A DNA stretch of 64,000 nt from Pyronema omphalodes (GCA_024516155.1 JAJJXM010000029.1:649191-713190); one strand, 5' to 3'. Numbered from the stretch's first letter, positions 41,671 to 52,196 are shown. Numbers and translations: made by a program. Notes: generated from the sequence alone by a model not told the origin.

Positions 41671-42716
41671 ACCCCTACCGCTGACTACACTGACCGCAGT
41701 ACCTTAGGAACTTTCGCGCGCGCTGATTTTGCAGTGCTTTCTTACTTAGGATTTCTGTTTTGAAAAAAAAAAAAAAAAAAAAGGGACAAGCAAAAGGGGA
41801 AGGTAGAAGAGGGATAGGCGGAGAGAAAGGGAACGGGCACGCGGTGACGGGATCGGGCTGGGGTCGTTGCTTGGGTCTGCTTGGGGTTCGGGTGTTTTGA
41901 GTTTTCTTTTCTTTGTCTTTCCATTGTTTGTCTTACGGGTTGGAGTTGTTTTATGGTACGGCGGGTGAGAAGGGAACGGATGGTGGAATGGTGCACAGGA
42001 AGGGAGATGACGGGGACGGCAGGCGAGAGAAGGCAGACGAGTTTCCTTTGTACTTTCGTTTGTTTGGGTGCGACGATGTTTTTCTTATGTTCGGAGGGCG
42101 GGAGGAGTGCGAGGCGTTGCGAAAGGAGAGAGAGGGGCACGGGGAAGGGGCAGAGGAGGACGACGGGAGTTACCTTTTTCTTTTGTACGCGGAGGAAACA
42201 AAGGCGGTAAAATGGCTAAACATGGGAAGGGGAAGGGAGGAGGAAAGGGAGGAGCCCGGCAAGGCGGCCTCTGTGCAAGCAGGGCACTTGGAACATCAGA
42301 CGCGCTTGGACAAGAAACCCCCGTAGTAACAGTGGGGACAGACCCCACAACCACAACGATCAAGAGGAGGAGACTGGTAGAGGTGGAGACTGGGTTTTTG
42401 CTTTTACATTTCTTTCTTCTTCTCTTTTGTATTTATCTGTCCCTTGTCATAACCTTCGGGTTGCAAACAAGTAATGAGAGAACAAACAAACAAACCACCT
42501 CTACCAGTCTCCTCCTCTTGATCGTTGTGGTTGTAGGGTCTGTCCCCACTGTTACTACGGGGGTTTCTTGTCCAAGCGCGTCTGCTGTTCCAGTGCCCTG
42601 CTTGCACAGAGGCCGCCTCGCCGGGCTCCTCCCTTTCCTCCTCCCTTCCCCTCCCATTTTTAACCATTTTTCCTCCTTTATTTCCGCCACAAAGCAAAAA
42701 CGAAACCAAAGCAAAG

Positions 42717-44171
42717 TTAAACAGCCGCCGGGCCACCCGTGCCCCCACTCTCCTCTCCTCTCTCACCTCCTCCGCCGGTGTCTCCTGACTCTTTGCCCTT
42801 TGGGACACCCGGGCCCGCCCTGCCCCTCTTCTCCTCCCCTCTCTCCCCTTCTCCTTCCTTCTTCCTCAGCCTTCTCACTGCTCCCCCTCGCCTCTCTCCC
42901 CTTCTTGTCGGTGGTGTTGTCAGTCCAAGATTGCCATTCCCAAGCACAATCTGGACGTTGATGCCTCCGCTCTTGACGACTTCTGCCCAAGTCTTCTTTG
43001 CAGAGGAGGTTGTCGTTCTGGGTTGGTGGGTATTCTTTCCCCGGCCACCATTCTTTGTTGTAGGGGTCTTGCTGGGTGTCGCTGCCGTAGGTGTCGTCTC
43101 CTTCGCTTTCTGCTTCTTCCTCTGTGTAGCCTTTGCCTCCACAGTCTTCCATCCGTCGGTCTCAGCAGGGGCAGTGCTTGGGGCGTCGGGTAGAGGTGTG
43201 TCCTGAGCAGATGGACTGCCAGGGTGAGGTTCCGGTGTCGCTTCGGTCGACGTGATCGCGAGGAGAGGTAGGGGGGACATAGGCTTGAGGGCATCAAGCT
43301 TGTCCTGGGCGGCGGTAGTCGCATGTTTCGAGTGCATGAGGCTTCGCACCGGTGATGCCGCTCTCGGTTTGTGGTTTACCGGTCTTCTGTTTGTCGGTGA
43401 GGTGGGTTCGGTGTTCTGGTCGCTTCCCCTTCGCTTTCTCTTGCCAGGAGGGTTGCGAACAGCGTCCAGGACATCCTGAATGTCATGTTGGACGACGGAC
43501 AGTTGCATAGTCATCTCTTCCATCGCTGAGGAAGAGGCCGTGAGGTTCGGTGAGGGGGGCGCCGAAATGACTTGTTGCTGTTCGTCGATTTTCTTCGTCA
43601 GGGCGTCCACAGCAGCCTTGAGAGCTGCTGTTTCTGCCTGTGTAGAGTCGTATGCTGCGCGCAGCTTCGTGTTTTCGCCGAGCAGAACGTTGAATTTCGT
43701 CATCATGACGTCGAATCTGTGGCGCATCTCATCGCTGTTGTTGCGTATGGTGTCATCGAGGGTATTGAAGCGTCGCTGTGTATCCCGGTGGATCTGTTGT
43801 ATCCCCAGGAAGGTGGCTCCAGTGAGTTCGGCGTGATTGTTTTCAAACAGTTGATCCAGGGTGTCATAGTCGTCATCAACTGCGACTGCCTCGTTAATTG
43901 CAGATACGAAGAGGCGACGGTAGGTTCTGAACCGGCTGTGTTCAGTTGTCGCCTGTTGCTGCTGTGTTGAAGCCGAAGGAACTGGTGATCCTGCCAAGAC
44001 CACGCTCTGGAAGGGCTTTCCAGCGATGGTTCCATCAACTTCATCAACTTTTCCATCTCTTTCATCAAATGTAGGATTGGATCCATCATGAGGAAGCTCG
44101 GCTAGAACATTGTACGCGTTTTCGGACCGTTTCGATCGTCGGGCGTTGTTCTGTCGTTGTTTTGGCGACAT
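42717..44171 (-). CDS. M-element protein, 484 aa (copy M7)
   Basis: Intact 1455-nt ORF, ATG at 44171. The cassette reads YRRLFVSAINEAVAV then LDQLFENNHAELTGATFLG, closest to M2. The remainder follows the family layout. The LINE A3 insertion is downstream in the 3' UTR and leaves the ORF untouched, though the transcript would need to cross 6.9 kb to reach its tail. Function unknown. Confidence 0.75.
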   Translation of the reverse strand: MSPKQRQNNARRSKRSENAYNVLAELPHDGSNPTFDERDGKVDEVDGTIAGKPFQSVVLAGSPVPSASTQQQQATTEHSRFRTYRRLFVSAINEAVAVDDDYDTLDQLFENNHAELTGATFLGIQQIHRDTQRRFNTLDDTIRNNSDEMRHRFDVMMTKFNVLLGENTKLRAAYDSTQAETAALKAAVDALTKKIDEQQQVISAPPSPNLTASSSAMEEMTMQLSVVQHDIQDVLDAVRNPPGKRKRRGSDQNTEPTSPTNRRPVNHKPRAASPVRSLMHSKHATTAAQDKLDALKPMSPLPLLAITSTEATPEPHPGSPSAQDTPLPDAPSTAPAETDGWKTVEAKATQRKKQKAKETTPTAATPSKTPTTKNGGRGKNTHQPRTTTSSAKKTWAEVVKSGGINVQIVLGNGNLGLTTPPTRRGERRGGAVRRLRKKEGEGERGEEKRGRAGPGVPKGKESGDTGGGGERGEESGGTGGPAAV

Positions 44172-46346
44172 TTCGTGAGGTGGGGTAAGCCAAAACTCGT
44201 GAAAACTCTGATTTTGCGACAAAAGTCAACAAAAACAACGTAGAATTCCCTGAAAATTCAGAGAATAACGTAACAGAGTGCTGCGAATCCGAATCCGATG
44301 AGAAAACCGGGGGTTTCGGTGCTCGTTGTTGGGAATGCAGGGGGGGGGGGTCGCCGTTGCCGTGTGGTGGGGGGTCTTGCTGGGTGTCGCTGCCGTAGGT
44401 GTCGCCTCCTTCGCTTTCTGCTTCTTCCTCTGTGTAGCCTTCGCCGCCACAGTCTCCCATCAATTGGCCTCAGCAGGGGCAGTGCTTGGGGCGTCGGGTA
44501 GAGGTGTGTCCTGAACAGAGGAACTGTCAGGCTGAGGTTCCGGTGTAGCTTCGGACGATGTGATTGCAAGAAGAGGTAGGGGGGACATAGGCTTGAGGGC
44601 ATCAAGCTTGTCCTGGGCGGCGGTAGTCGCATGTTTCGAGTGCATGAGGCTTCGCACCGGTGATGCCGCTCTCGGTTTGTGGTTTACCGGTCTTCTGTTT
44701 GTCGGTGAGGTGGGTTCGGTGTTCTGGTCGCTTCCCCTTCGCTTTCTCTTGACAGGAGGGTTGCGAACAGCGTCCAGGACATGCTGAATGTCATGTTGGA
44801 TGACGGACAGTTGCATAGTCATGTCTTCCATCGCTGAGGAAGAGGCCGTGAGGTTCGGTGAGGGGGGCGCCGAAATGACTTGTTGCTGTTGGTCGATTTT
44901 CTTCGTCAGGGCGTCCACAGCAGCCCTGAGAGCTGCTGTTTCTGCCTGTCTAGAGTCGTATGCTGTGCGCAGCTTCGTGTTTTCGCCGAGCAGATTGTTG
45001 AGTTTGGTCATCATGACATCGAATCTGTTGCGCATCTCATCGCTGTTGTTGCATATGGTGTCATTGAGGGTGATGAAGCGTCGCTGTGTGTCCCGGTGGA
45101 TCTGTTGTATCCCCGGGAAGTTTGCTCCTCTGAAAAGCGGTTCATGTTCCCAGAATAGGGCGCTCAAGCTGCTATCGTTGTCGTCGTTTTCGACAGCCTC
45201 CCGCATAGCAGTAACCAGATCGCGGCGAAAGGCTCTGCACCGGTTGTGCTCAGGTGTCGCTTGCTGCTGGTGTGTTGAAGCCGAGGGAACTGGTGATCCT
45301 GCCAAGACCACGCTCTGGAAGGGCTTTCCAGCGAAGTTTCCATCAGCGTCATCGACTTTTCCATCTCTTCCATCAAAAGTAGCATTAGATCCATCATGAG
45401 GAGGGTCGGCTGAAACGTTGTACGCGTTTCCGGACCGTTTCGATCGTTGGGCGTTGTTCAGTCGTTGTTTTGGCGACATTTCGTGAGGTGGGGTAAGCCA
45501 AAACTCGTAAAAACTGTGATTTTGCGACAAAAGTCAACGAAAAAGACGTAGAATTCCCTGAACATTCAATGAATAACGTAACAGAGTGCTGCAAATCCGA
45601 AGCCGATGAGAAAATCGGGGGTTTCAGTGCTCGTTGTTCGGAATGCAGGGGGGGGGGGTCGCCGTTGCCGTGTGGTTTGCGTGGATATCGCGTCCAGATG
45701 AGGTAGAGGGGAGATGGTGGAAGCAGATGATGAAGACGAGCGCGTGGAGACAGGAGACTGGGAGAGCGGAGACATGGTTGTTGTGGAGAAAGGAGTCTTG
45801 TGTTTTTTCATTTTTCCAACGGGGATGAACGGGAGGCGAGTAGTCCAGGGAGAGGAGAGACGCGGAGGGGATGGACGGGAGGGGCACGAATGAGGTGAGT
45901 ACGAGATGGTGACGCGGCGAGAAGTTGACGGAGTCGGACGAAGCATGGCTGGCGAGCCGAGAGGGAGGAGCGTGGTGAAGGGCGAGGGGAGAGTTATAGA
46001 GTAGGGTAGTGACACAGGGGAAGGAGGTGCGATAGGGGGGCGTTGACCCGGAGGAGTGATGTCTTCTTTCCTTTTCTTTTTGCTTGTTCGTTTTTGCTTT
46101 GTAGAGGAAATACAGGTGGAAAAACGGTTAAAAATGGGAGGGGAAGGGTGGAAGAAATGGGGGAACGACCCGGCGAGGTGGCCTGTAAGCATACAGGGCT
46201 CCTGGAACAGGTGACGCTTGACGAACAAAAGCACAACGACACTTGGGGGCCTACACCCCCACACCCTAACAACGAGCTCTGGGGCATACCCAGTGAGAGC
46301 CTGGCCTGACACATGGGTTTTTTAGTTCTGTAATCACGGTAGATTC

Positions 46347-46373
46347 CGCCATAACCTTACGGTTAGATGCGTG
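46347..46373 (+). other. LINE-C terminal stem-loop (C1)
   Basis: Inner arms AACC (46353-46356) and GGTT (46361-46364) close a TTAC loop; short outer arms are CGC and GCG. It occupies the same place before the tail as the LINE-A and LINE-B structures. Confidence 0.5.
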
Positions 46374-46395
46374 TATGAGTCAATAAATAAAGAAA

Positions 46396-46512
46396 TGAAT
46401 GAAAGGATGAACGAGAGGATCGGGGGAGAGAGCAGCGGAAAGGATGAAGCGGGAAAGAAGAACGAGGGGACGGGATGGGGAAAGCACAAAAGGGACAAAG
46501 GGAGGAACGCAA
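46396..46512. other. Purine-rich spacer
   Basis: A low-complexity A/G-rich stretch between the C1 tail and the C4 fragment. No ORF or recognisable element. It could be leftover 3' UTR of an unidentified LINE. Confidence 0.4.
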
Positions 46513-46626
46513 TTCATTAATTTATTTATTTATTTATTCATACACGCATCCAACCGTAGGGTTATGGCGGCTCACCAAATTTAGATACAGAACTGAGAAC
46601 CTGGGAGCAATGCTAGGTTCCCACTG
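46513..46626 (-). mobile_element. LINE-C 3' end fragment (C4)
   Basis: About 114 bp of the LINE-C 3' end in reverse orientation, with the ATTTATT tail at 46513 and the AACC/GGTT region near 46552-46563. It is truncated at 46626 where repeat X-b starts. Confidence 0.7.
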
Positions 46627-47114
46627 GGTCAGTGTCACACCCTATAATGTGTGACGATGGAATTGGTATCATATATAACGCAATGAAGAACTTGACAAAC
46701 TCGACAGAGAATGAAGAGTCAGTTGGTATCCCGGGCAGGAACCCCCAGAGGGACTCCAACCAGCCACGTCACGTCATTCGTGACTTTCCGGTAGGACCTC
46801 ACGATGATCCCGGTCCGAGGCATCCCAACTATTATTCAATGTCAGTTTGGGAGGATTCAGAAGAGAAGAGATTCGGGAACAATTACCTCATGGGTGTCGA
46901 CTTACCCTTGAGTAACTACAAACGATGCTGATGGAGAACAAAGACAGAAGACGAAAGGACACCTTCTTATACTTGAGGAGGGTTTGGAAGTTCACGGCTA
47001 CAAAGGGGTCTGCATCGGCAGAGAATTCCAAGATGTCCAGAGCGCTGCGAAGAAATCATCCAGTGTTACTGAGTTGGGTGCATGGCCAGCCTGGCAGATA
47101 AGGCAGAGTCTAGT
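46627..47114 (+). repeat. Repeat X copy X-b
   Basis: Matches X-a in reverse order. It opens with a GTCACAC/GTGTGAC hairpin (46630-46652). It can encode the stretch VIRDFPVGPHDDPGPR and YSMSVWEDS, also seen in X-a, but is not clearly coding. A gypsy LTR fragment interrupts it after gtctagt at 47114. Confidence 0.55.
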
Positions 47115-47200
47115 TGTCACGGAACACGGCTGACGAGCCGAAGTGTTGAATTGTTGCGTTGCCGTTGTGTTGCTGTTGCCGTTGTGTTGTTGTTGTTGAT
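47115..47200 (+). repeat. Gypsy LTR fragment
   Basis: It starts tgtcacggaacacggctgac, the same start as the LTRs at 63726 and, in reverse, at 50065. A GTT-rich stretch follows, then it is cut off by the E1 tail. Only about 86 bp of LTR remain. Confidence 0.7.
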
Positions 47201-47660
47201 GTTGTTTATTCATTACTCGCATGCAACCCGAAGGTTATGGCGAGGGTACAGGTTTATATACATGGGAAAGTCAAAGTCAAGAAAAAAAGCAACGTCCCGC
47301 CTCCTCCTCCGCTTTTCCCCCTGTGGGTGATGATTTAGTGGACCTGCCCCCACTACTACTGCGTCGGTTGTGTTGTCGGTACCCCGTGTACGTTTCCAGT
47401 GCCCTGCTTGCACGGAGGCGACCTCGCCAGGTTCCTCCCTATCCTCAACCCTTCCCCTTCCCATTTTTAATCTATTTTCCCGCCTTTGTTTCCTCCAGGT
47501 ACAGAAGAAAGGAGATATAACTCCCGCCGTCCCACCCTGCCCCTTGCCCGCGGGCCTCTCTCTCGTCATTCAGTCCCGTACACCCCTTCCGCCGTTGACA
47601 AAGGAAAAAAACCAACGGAACGCAGCCTGAACAAAGGAAATGTAAAACAAAAGAGATCCA
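47201..47660 (-). mobile_element. LINE-B-like 3' end fragment (E1)
   Basis: A 3' UTR in reverse orientation with the shared block (complement of GGAGGAAACAAAGGCGGG near 47495). It has a GTGG/CCAC hairpin near 47340 and a terminal stem-loop with outer arms CTCGC (47216-47220) and GCGAG (47240-47244). It is close to but distinct from LINE-B. No coding part remains. Confidence 0.65.
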
Positions 47661-47746
47661 ACCACACGGCAACGGCGACCCCCCCCCCCCCCTGCATTCT
47701 CAACAACGAGCACTGAAACCCCCGGTTTTCTCATCGGATTCGGTTC
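47661..47746 (+). mobile_element. M element 5' end fragment (M10)
   Basis: It begins accacacggcaacggcgacc with the C-tract and runs to ctcatcggattcggttc, then is cut by the LINE-C2 tail. Only the 5' leader remains, with no ORF. Confidence 0.7.
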
Positions 47747-49554
47747 TATATTTATTTATTTATTTATTCATACACGCATGCAACCGTAAGGTTATGGCAG
47801 AATCAACAAATTAAATACAATGTTAAGAACCTTGGGGTTATGCCAGGTCCCAACTGGGTAAGCCCCAGAGCTGTCAACGTGGGTGGGAGTGTAGTCTCCC
47901 AAGTCTCGCCGTGCAGTGTTTCATCTAGCGTCGTCAGATCCAAGGAGCCCTGTGCACTTGGAGGCCGCCTCGCCGGGTCGAACCCCCATTTGCTCCACCC
48001 TTCCCCGCCCATTTTTAAGCCATTTTCCCACCTTTATTTCCTCCACAAAGCAAGAACAGAAGAAAAAGTAACTCCTCCGGGCCACTGCCCCCTCGCCTCC
48101 CCCCTCACGCCCCTCTCTGTCCGCGTCCTCCACTCCTCTGCTCTCCCCCACGCACACCCCTCCACTGCTCCCTTACCGTCCGCGCCTCTTCTCCTTCTCT
48201 ACCTCCTCGCATCATCACCCCTCACTCGTCACCGTCTCCGAACTTCTTTCCCTCACGCCTTTCATCTTCGCCTCCCCGCTCATCTCCCATTCCCCTTGAC
48301 CTCCTCCAAAGAAACAAGAGAAAACAGGAAGAGCAACCCCTCCTCGTCCCCCTGTTGCTCCTCCTGCTCCCTTTGCCTCGCTCCTCATCCCCTGTGACTC
48401 CTCCCTCCCGCCTTCTCCTCCTCCCGTCCTCGTTCCTCTCGTTCTGTCATCGTCCCCGCTTCCACTCGACCCCTACTCATCCTACTCATCCTCTATATTC
48501 CTATATATTATTTTATTTTATTTTTATTTTTATGTTTTTATTTTTTTTTTTTTTATTTTTTTTTTTTTTCATTAGTATTGTGGGTTTCCGCGTGCTCGTC
48601 TGTTAGCTGCAGCAGCGTCCCCCAGCCAGTCATCAGTGTATCAGGGGTGTCCTCTTCTGCGGGGTGAGTACTTAGACTCGCGTGTGCCCATTCGGCGGTG
48701 GCCACCTTGGTGTCCGAGATCATAGTTGACACAGCTTTCGTGCCGGCAGTCGTATACAAGATCGTGGGGAGAGTTAGTTGGCGTCCTTGGGGGATGCGAA
48801 GGGTGTGTCGTAGTTCAGTCCGCTGTGTGTTAAAGTTTGGGCATGAGAGGATCAGCTGTTTGGGGGTTTGTAGGGGGTGCAATGGGCAATGAAAGGAGCG
48901 GGAGGGGTATTTAGCGGTGGGAGGGTGCGCGAGGCATACCAAAAAGTAGTCATGGCCTGTGCGGGGTCCTAGTATGGCCGTCGATGTCTTTCACGGGACG
49001 GTAGTGTATGCGCTATCTAGTCTTTTGCGGTGGGGGGGCGTCGTACGTCTTGGGTTTCGGTGATGAAGAGTACCAGTCCACCCATCCGGTAATATGTTGC
49101 TCTCGTACTTGGCGTCCGATCCAGGAGAGGGAAATCGGAGGTGGCGCAGTTGGGTTAATGGAGGTGGCGGTTTTTGCCAGGGGATCGGCTGCGTCGTTCC
49201 CGGGGATGTCTGTGTGACCAGGGACCCAGTGCAGAGTTACGGACGATCCAGAGCGGCAAAGGTCGGACACCGTCGTGAGGATCGAGAGGGCCAGTTTCTA
49301 GCCTGGACCGTAGGAGGGGCGGGAGGTGCGGAGAATGGCTGCCTGATTGCCGGTGAATATGTGTATTTTGCGGCGGGTTTCTTTGTTGAGGGTGATGGTC
49401 TGTTGGCAGGTCGCGAGGCAGTCGTGTATGGCTCCAAGTTCAGCGTCGAACACTTCTGTTGTATCGCCTATTGGGATGAGTTCTTCAACTCGGCGTGGTA
49501 GGCCGTCGGTGATGCAATATCCCGCGCCGGTTCATCCGTTTGGTTGCGCACCGT
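47747..49554 (-). mobile_element. LINE-C copy C2
   Basis: Reverse orientation: an AATAAA-type tail near 47747, 3' UTR to about 48552 (pyrimidine-rich on the plus strand, with a T-rich stretch at 48510-48570), then ORF2 C-terminal coding to 49554, where a gypsy LTR interrupts it. The 3' UTR has the GGAGGAAATAAAGGTGGG block near 48036. Confidence 0.8.
48553..49554 (-). pseudogene. LINE-C ORF2, RNase H and C-terminus (C2)
   Basis: It encodes RNase H from TGAGYCITDG through VFDAELGAIHDC and TLHWVPGHTDIPGNDAADPLA. The Cys/His end (FHCPLHPLQTPKQLILSC) and TAGTKAVSTMISDTKVATAEW follow. Damage is visible: a stop just before TGAGY, TAG-type stop after SYGPG, FTGNQAAI where other copies have TDN (a catalytic Asp lost), and a break near 49013. 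The upstream domains are cut off by the gypsy LTR. Confidence 0.8.
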
Positions 49555-50065
49555 TGTCAGGGAACTAGGAACGGACGTTCGAAGAACACACTGAACACTA
49601 CCGGCAAGGGAGGACTAGGCAAGTTCCGGGATGGGGGAACGGAAGGACAAGGACCGAAGTGCACGGCAGACGGACGGCACACGAAACAGGGATAGGGACA
49701 AGGACAAGAATAACGTGGGACTGAAAGGAGAAGTCTTTATTAAGGACAAGGGAAAGACACACGACGTTCGATGGAGAACTCAACAAAGGGGCGGCAAGCC
49801 TCCTTATGTACAAAGGGGCGGCCAGCACTGTTGCTGGGCCGTCATCCAACATCGCTACATGACAGCTTCCGTTCTCCATCATTTCACCTGCGACGCCACA
49901 GCTCTCCAGCTCATGCAACGTCATCCATCATCAATCAGTCTATCAAGAACAACGGCACGGCACACACAACAACACAACGACAACACAACACAACACGGCA
50001 GGACAACAACGACAACACAATGATGACGCAACAACACAACGGCTCGTCAGCCGTGTGCCGTGACA
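49555..50065 (-). repeat. Gypsy 3' LTR
   Basis: 511 bp. In plus orientation it starts tgtcaggg and ends ccgtgaca. The 50065 side matches the LTR beginning at 63726 in reverse. It contains a CAA/AAC-rich stretch near 49950-50035. Confidence 0.8.
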
Positions 50066-50076
50066 GTACCCCCCCG

Positions 50077-51571
50077 TTAGGCTCGAGTACCTACGAGAGC
50101 AGAAGGTTTGTCTGGGTATAACTGGTCGAATTTCTCAGCGGCCTCAGTTTCGGATAGGTTCGTTTCCGGTTCCCAGGTTGGAGAGTCATGGCCGGTCCAC
50201 TTGACGAGGTACTGCAGGTTTCCTCTTGACCAACGGCTATCCAGAATCTCATCCACGAACCATTCTTCTTCGCCGTCTACTACTACCGGTAGGGGCGGTG
50301 GGATAATCTGGCCAGGGAGGGGGTCCGAAGGGGCTGGGTTTAGTAGGGACACGGGGAAGGTCCTATGATGTTTCATTGTCTCCGGTATATCCAACTCATA
50401 GGCGTGGGATCCAATGGGCCGTACCACGGTGAAGGGGCCCAGGTGTTTGTTTTCTAGTTTCTTTGAGGGGCGGCGGGTTCTGAGGTTGCGGGCGTCCAGC
50501 TATACCAGGTCTCCTGGTTTGAAGACCGGCGTGGGGAGTCGGGAATTGTCGGCGGCTTCTATGTGGCGGGCTTAGGCGTATTTCATTTCAGAACGTAAGA
50601 CGTCATGGATGTGCAACATCCTTTCCGCTACCTCGTTCGCTTTCACTTCCTCAGGATTGTCTGTCCTGATTTCCAATTCGAAGGAGCATTTGGGGTGTCG
50701 GCCGTATACGGCGTAGAACGGAGACAGCGACGTTGTATCCGATACTTGGTTATTTGCAGCAAATTCTGCCAGTGGTAAAAATTTCTTCCAGTGGTCTTGT
50801 AAATAACAGACGTACGCGCGGAGATATTGCTCCGTAACCGCATTGATTCTTTCTGTTTGGCCATCGGTCTGGGGGTGGAAGGCCGTGCTCGTGGCAATCT
50901 CGATACCCATGCAATTTGCCAGGTGTTTCCAGAAGTGGGCCACAAATTGCGGGCCGCGGTCGGACACTACTGTGTCTGGCAGGCCGTGTAGTTTGAATAC
51001 GTTTTCCAGCAAGAGTTGCGCGAAGCCATCTGCGTCTATCGTGGAGTAACAGGGCACTAAGTGCCGCTGTTTCGTGAGTCGGCAAACGATCGCACATATT
51101 GCGTCGAAGCCTTCTGATGTCGGTAGTCCCGTAACAAAGTCCACAGATATATTCTGCCACGGGTGGTGCGGGACCGGTAGGGGTTTCAAGGTTCCGTAGG
51201 GTGCGTGGCGGGTAGCTTTTGTTCTTTTACAAGTGTGGCAATTTCGGACGAATTGGTCCACATTCTTTCTCATCGAGGGCCAGTAATGATTCCTGGCGAG
51301 GAGTTCGAAGGTCATCGCACGGCCCGGGTGTCCCATGGTGGGGGGGGTCGTGGTGATCTTGTAGTAGTTTCAATCGTAGTTTGTCCAGCGCGGGGACATA
51401 GAGGCAGTCTCGGTAGTACAATCTGTTTTCCAACACGGAGCAATCGGCGAGTGCTATGTCCTTACGGATTTGTGTACCGTCTTCCAGCATTCCCAACACT
51501 CGGTTTGCGAATGAATCTGTCTTGTAGCCCTCCTTAAACAGGAGGTCCACTTCGGAGGGTGCAAGTTTCAT
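50077..51571 (-). pseudogene. Gypsy integrase and chromodomain
   Basis: The zinc-binding and core parts read [10 protein letters not shown], then (after a frameshift in a C-run near 51340) MGHPGRAMTFELL and NCHTCKRTKATRH. The D,D-35-E core follows with ISVDFVTGLPT, VVSDRGPQF and TDGQTERINAV. TAA at 50572-50574 (probably from CAA) and TAG near 50503 (Trp expected in GDLVWLDARN) interrupt it. The end (50077-50427) is a chromodomain with VDEILDSRW, YLVKWTGHDSPTWEPETNL. Chromodomains direct such elements to modified chromatin. Confidence 0.87.
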
Positions 51572-52196
51572 GGGCGGGGGTCATGCACAATTGGAAGTTT
51601 TGTGGCTTTAGAACAGCTTGCTGATTCGGTAGTATGCGTTCGTCTCCCTCTTCCGGGAGGTCGGCGGCTCGTCTTGTCAGGGCGTCCGGTTTTCCTCCCA
51701 ACGTTCCCGGTCGATAGGTGATCACAAAGTTGAACCGAGACAGGAATTCGGACCAGCGTGCTTGTCGTCTGTTCAGTAGCTTTGTCGTCATAAAGTATTC
51801 GAGATTCTTGTGGTCTGTCAATACTTTTATAGGGAAGGCGGAGCCCTCCAAGTGGGGACGCCATTCCTCGAAACAACGAACTATTGCCAGTAGTTCTTTG
51901 TCATAGATCTCATAGTTGCATTCTGCCGGGGAATGCTTTTTGGAATAAAACGCGACGGGGTGTAACACGTTATCGTCGTCGTATTGTGATAAAACTCCAG
52001 CAGACACATAGTCAGATGCGTCTGTTTCTACTACAATCGGTTTCTCGTAGTCGAAGTGCTTGAGAATCGGTGCTGATGTAAATGCGTCCTTCAGTCGGTC
52101 GAAGGCGCTTTGCTGATCTTTACCCCAGGTAAAGGGGATTGCTTTACCATCTTTCTTTTTGGTCAGAGCCGTTGGAGGGGAGACCACTTTTGAGTA
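51534..52196 (-). pseudogene. Gypsy RT C-terminus and RNase H
   Basis: It continues from the RT part at 59107 across LINE A4. It has [20 protein letters not shown], then RNase H with [33 protein letters not shown] and [31 protein letters not shown] and KPDALTRR follow. The frame is lost near 51570, before the integrase zinc region. The acidic residues of RNase H (TDAS, KELL, TDHK) are kept. Confidence 0.88.

Larger units (their letters stand above)
35637..42494 (+). mobile_element. LINE-A copy A3
   Basis: A full-length LINE-A inserted in the 3' UTR of M7, TSD ccacctctaccagt at 35623-35636 and 42495-42508. It has an intact ORF1, ORF2 with two nonsense codons, an internal A-run near 41763, and the shared 3' end. 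It is the innermost element of the C1-M8-M7-A3 nest, so the youngest here. Confidence 0.92.
35515..44370 (-). mobile_element. M element M7, split by LINE A3
   Basis: An M element inserted in the M8 ORF with TSD ggggtcttgctgg (35502-35514 and 44371-44383). Its last 122 bases lie at 35515-35636 and the rest at 42495-44370. A3 sits between them in the M7 3' UTR. Confidence 0.88.
35156..45479 (-). pseudogene. M-element ORF, broken (copy M8)
   Basis: The ORF starts at ATG 45479 and is open to TGA at 44460-44462, where a Gly codon (GGA) became TGA after PAEAN. It continues to the M7 insertion at 44383 (PSKTP) and resumes at 35514-35156 with TWAEVVKSGGIDVQIVLGNG. The cassette is of the M6 type: FRRDLVTAMREAVENDDNDS then LSALFWEHEPLF. 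It is thus split, has a stop, and is more diverged than the others. Confidence 0.85.
32803..45695 (-). mobile_element. M element M8, split by M6 and M7
   Basis: Three pieces of one M element on the minus strand: 32803-33130 (tail and 3' UTR), 35119-35514 (3' UTR and ORF end) and 44371-45695 (ORF and 5' start). Each gap has its own TSD (M6 and M7). The tail is more diverged than in other copies. Nineteen extra bases (45677-45695) lie between the usual 5' start and the TSD. It is the oldest M copy in this stack by nesting. Confidence 0.85.
32513..46395 (+). mobile_element. LINE-C copy C1, split by the M8 stack
   Basis: A 5'-truncated LINE-C copy: the ORF2 end at 32513-32704, then 3' UTR to 32802, resuming at 45696 and ending near 46395 in an AATAAA-rich tail. 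The 14-bp TSD of M8 (agatgagggagagg, one mismatch) lies at 32789-32802 and 45696-45709. The 3' UTR carries the shared GAGGAAATACAGGTGG block near 46103. Confidence 0.8.

Noticed and set aside
46632..46931. About 100-codon ORF in X-b with the GPHDDPGPR peptide
   Set aside because: The similar peptide in X-a is in a broken frame. Two copies are not enough to support a gene, so it is mentioned under repeat X only.
49600..50060. Possible protein-coding frames in the CAA/AAC-rich stretch
   Set aside because: The region is the gypsy LTR; the simple-sequence composition accounts for the open frames.
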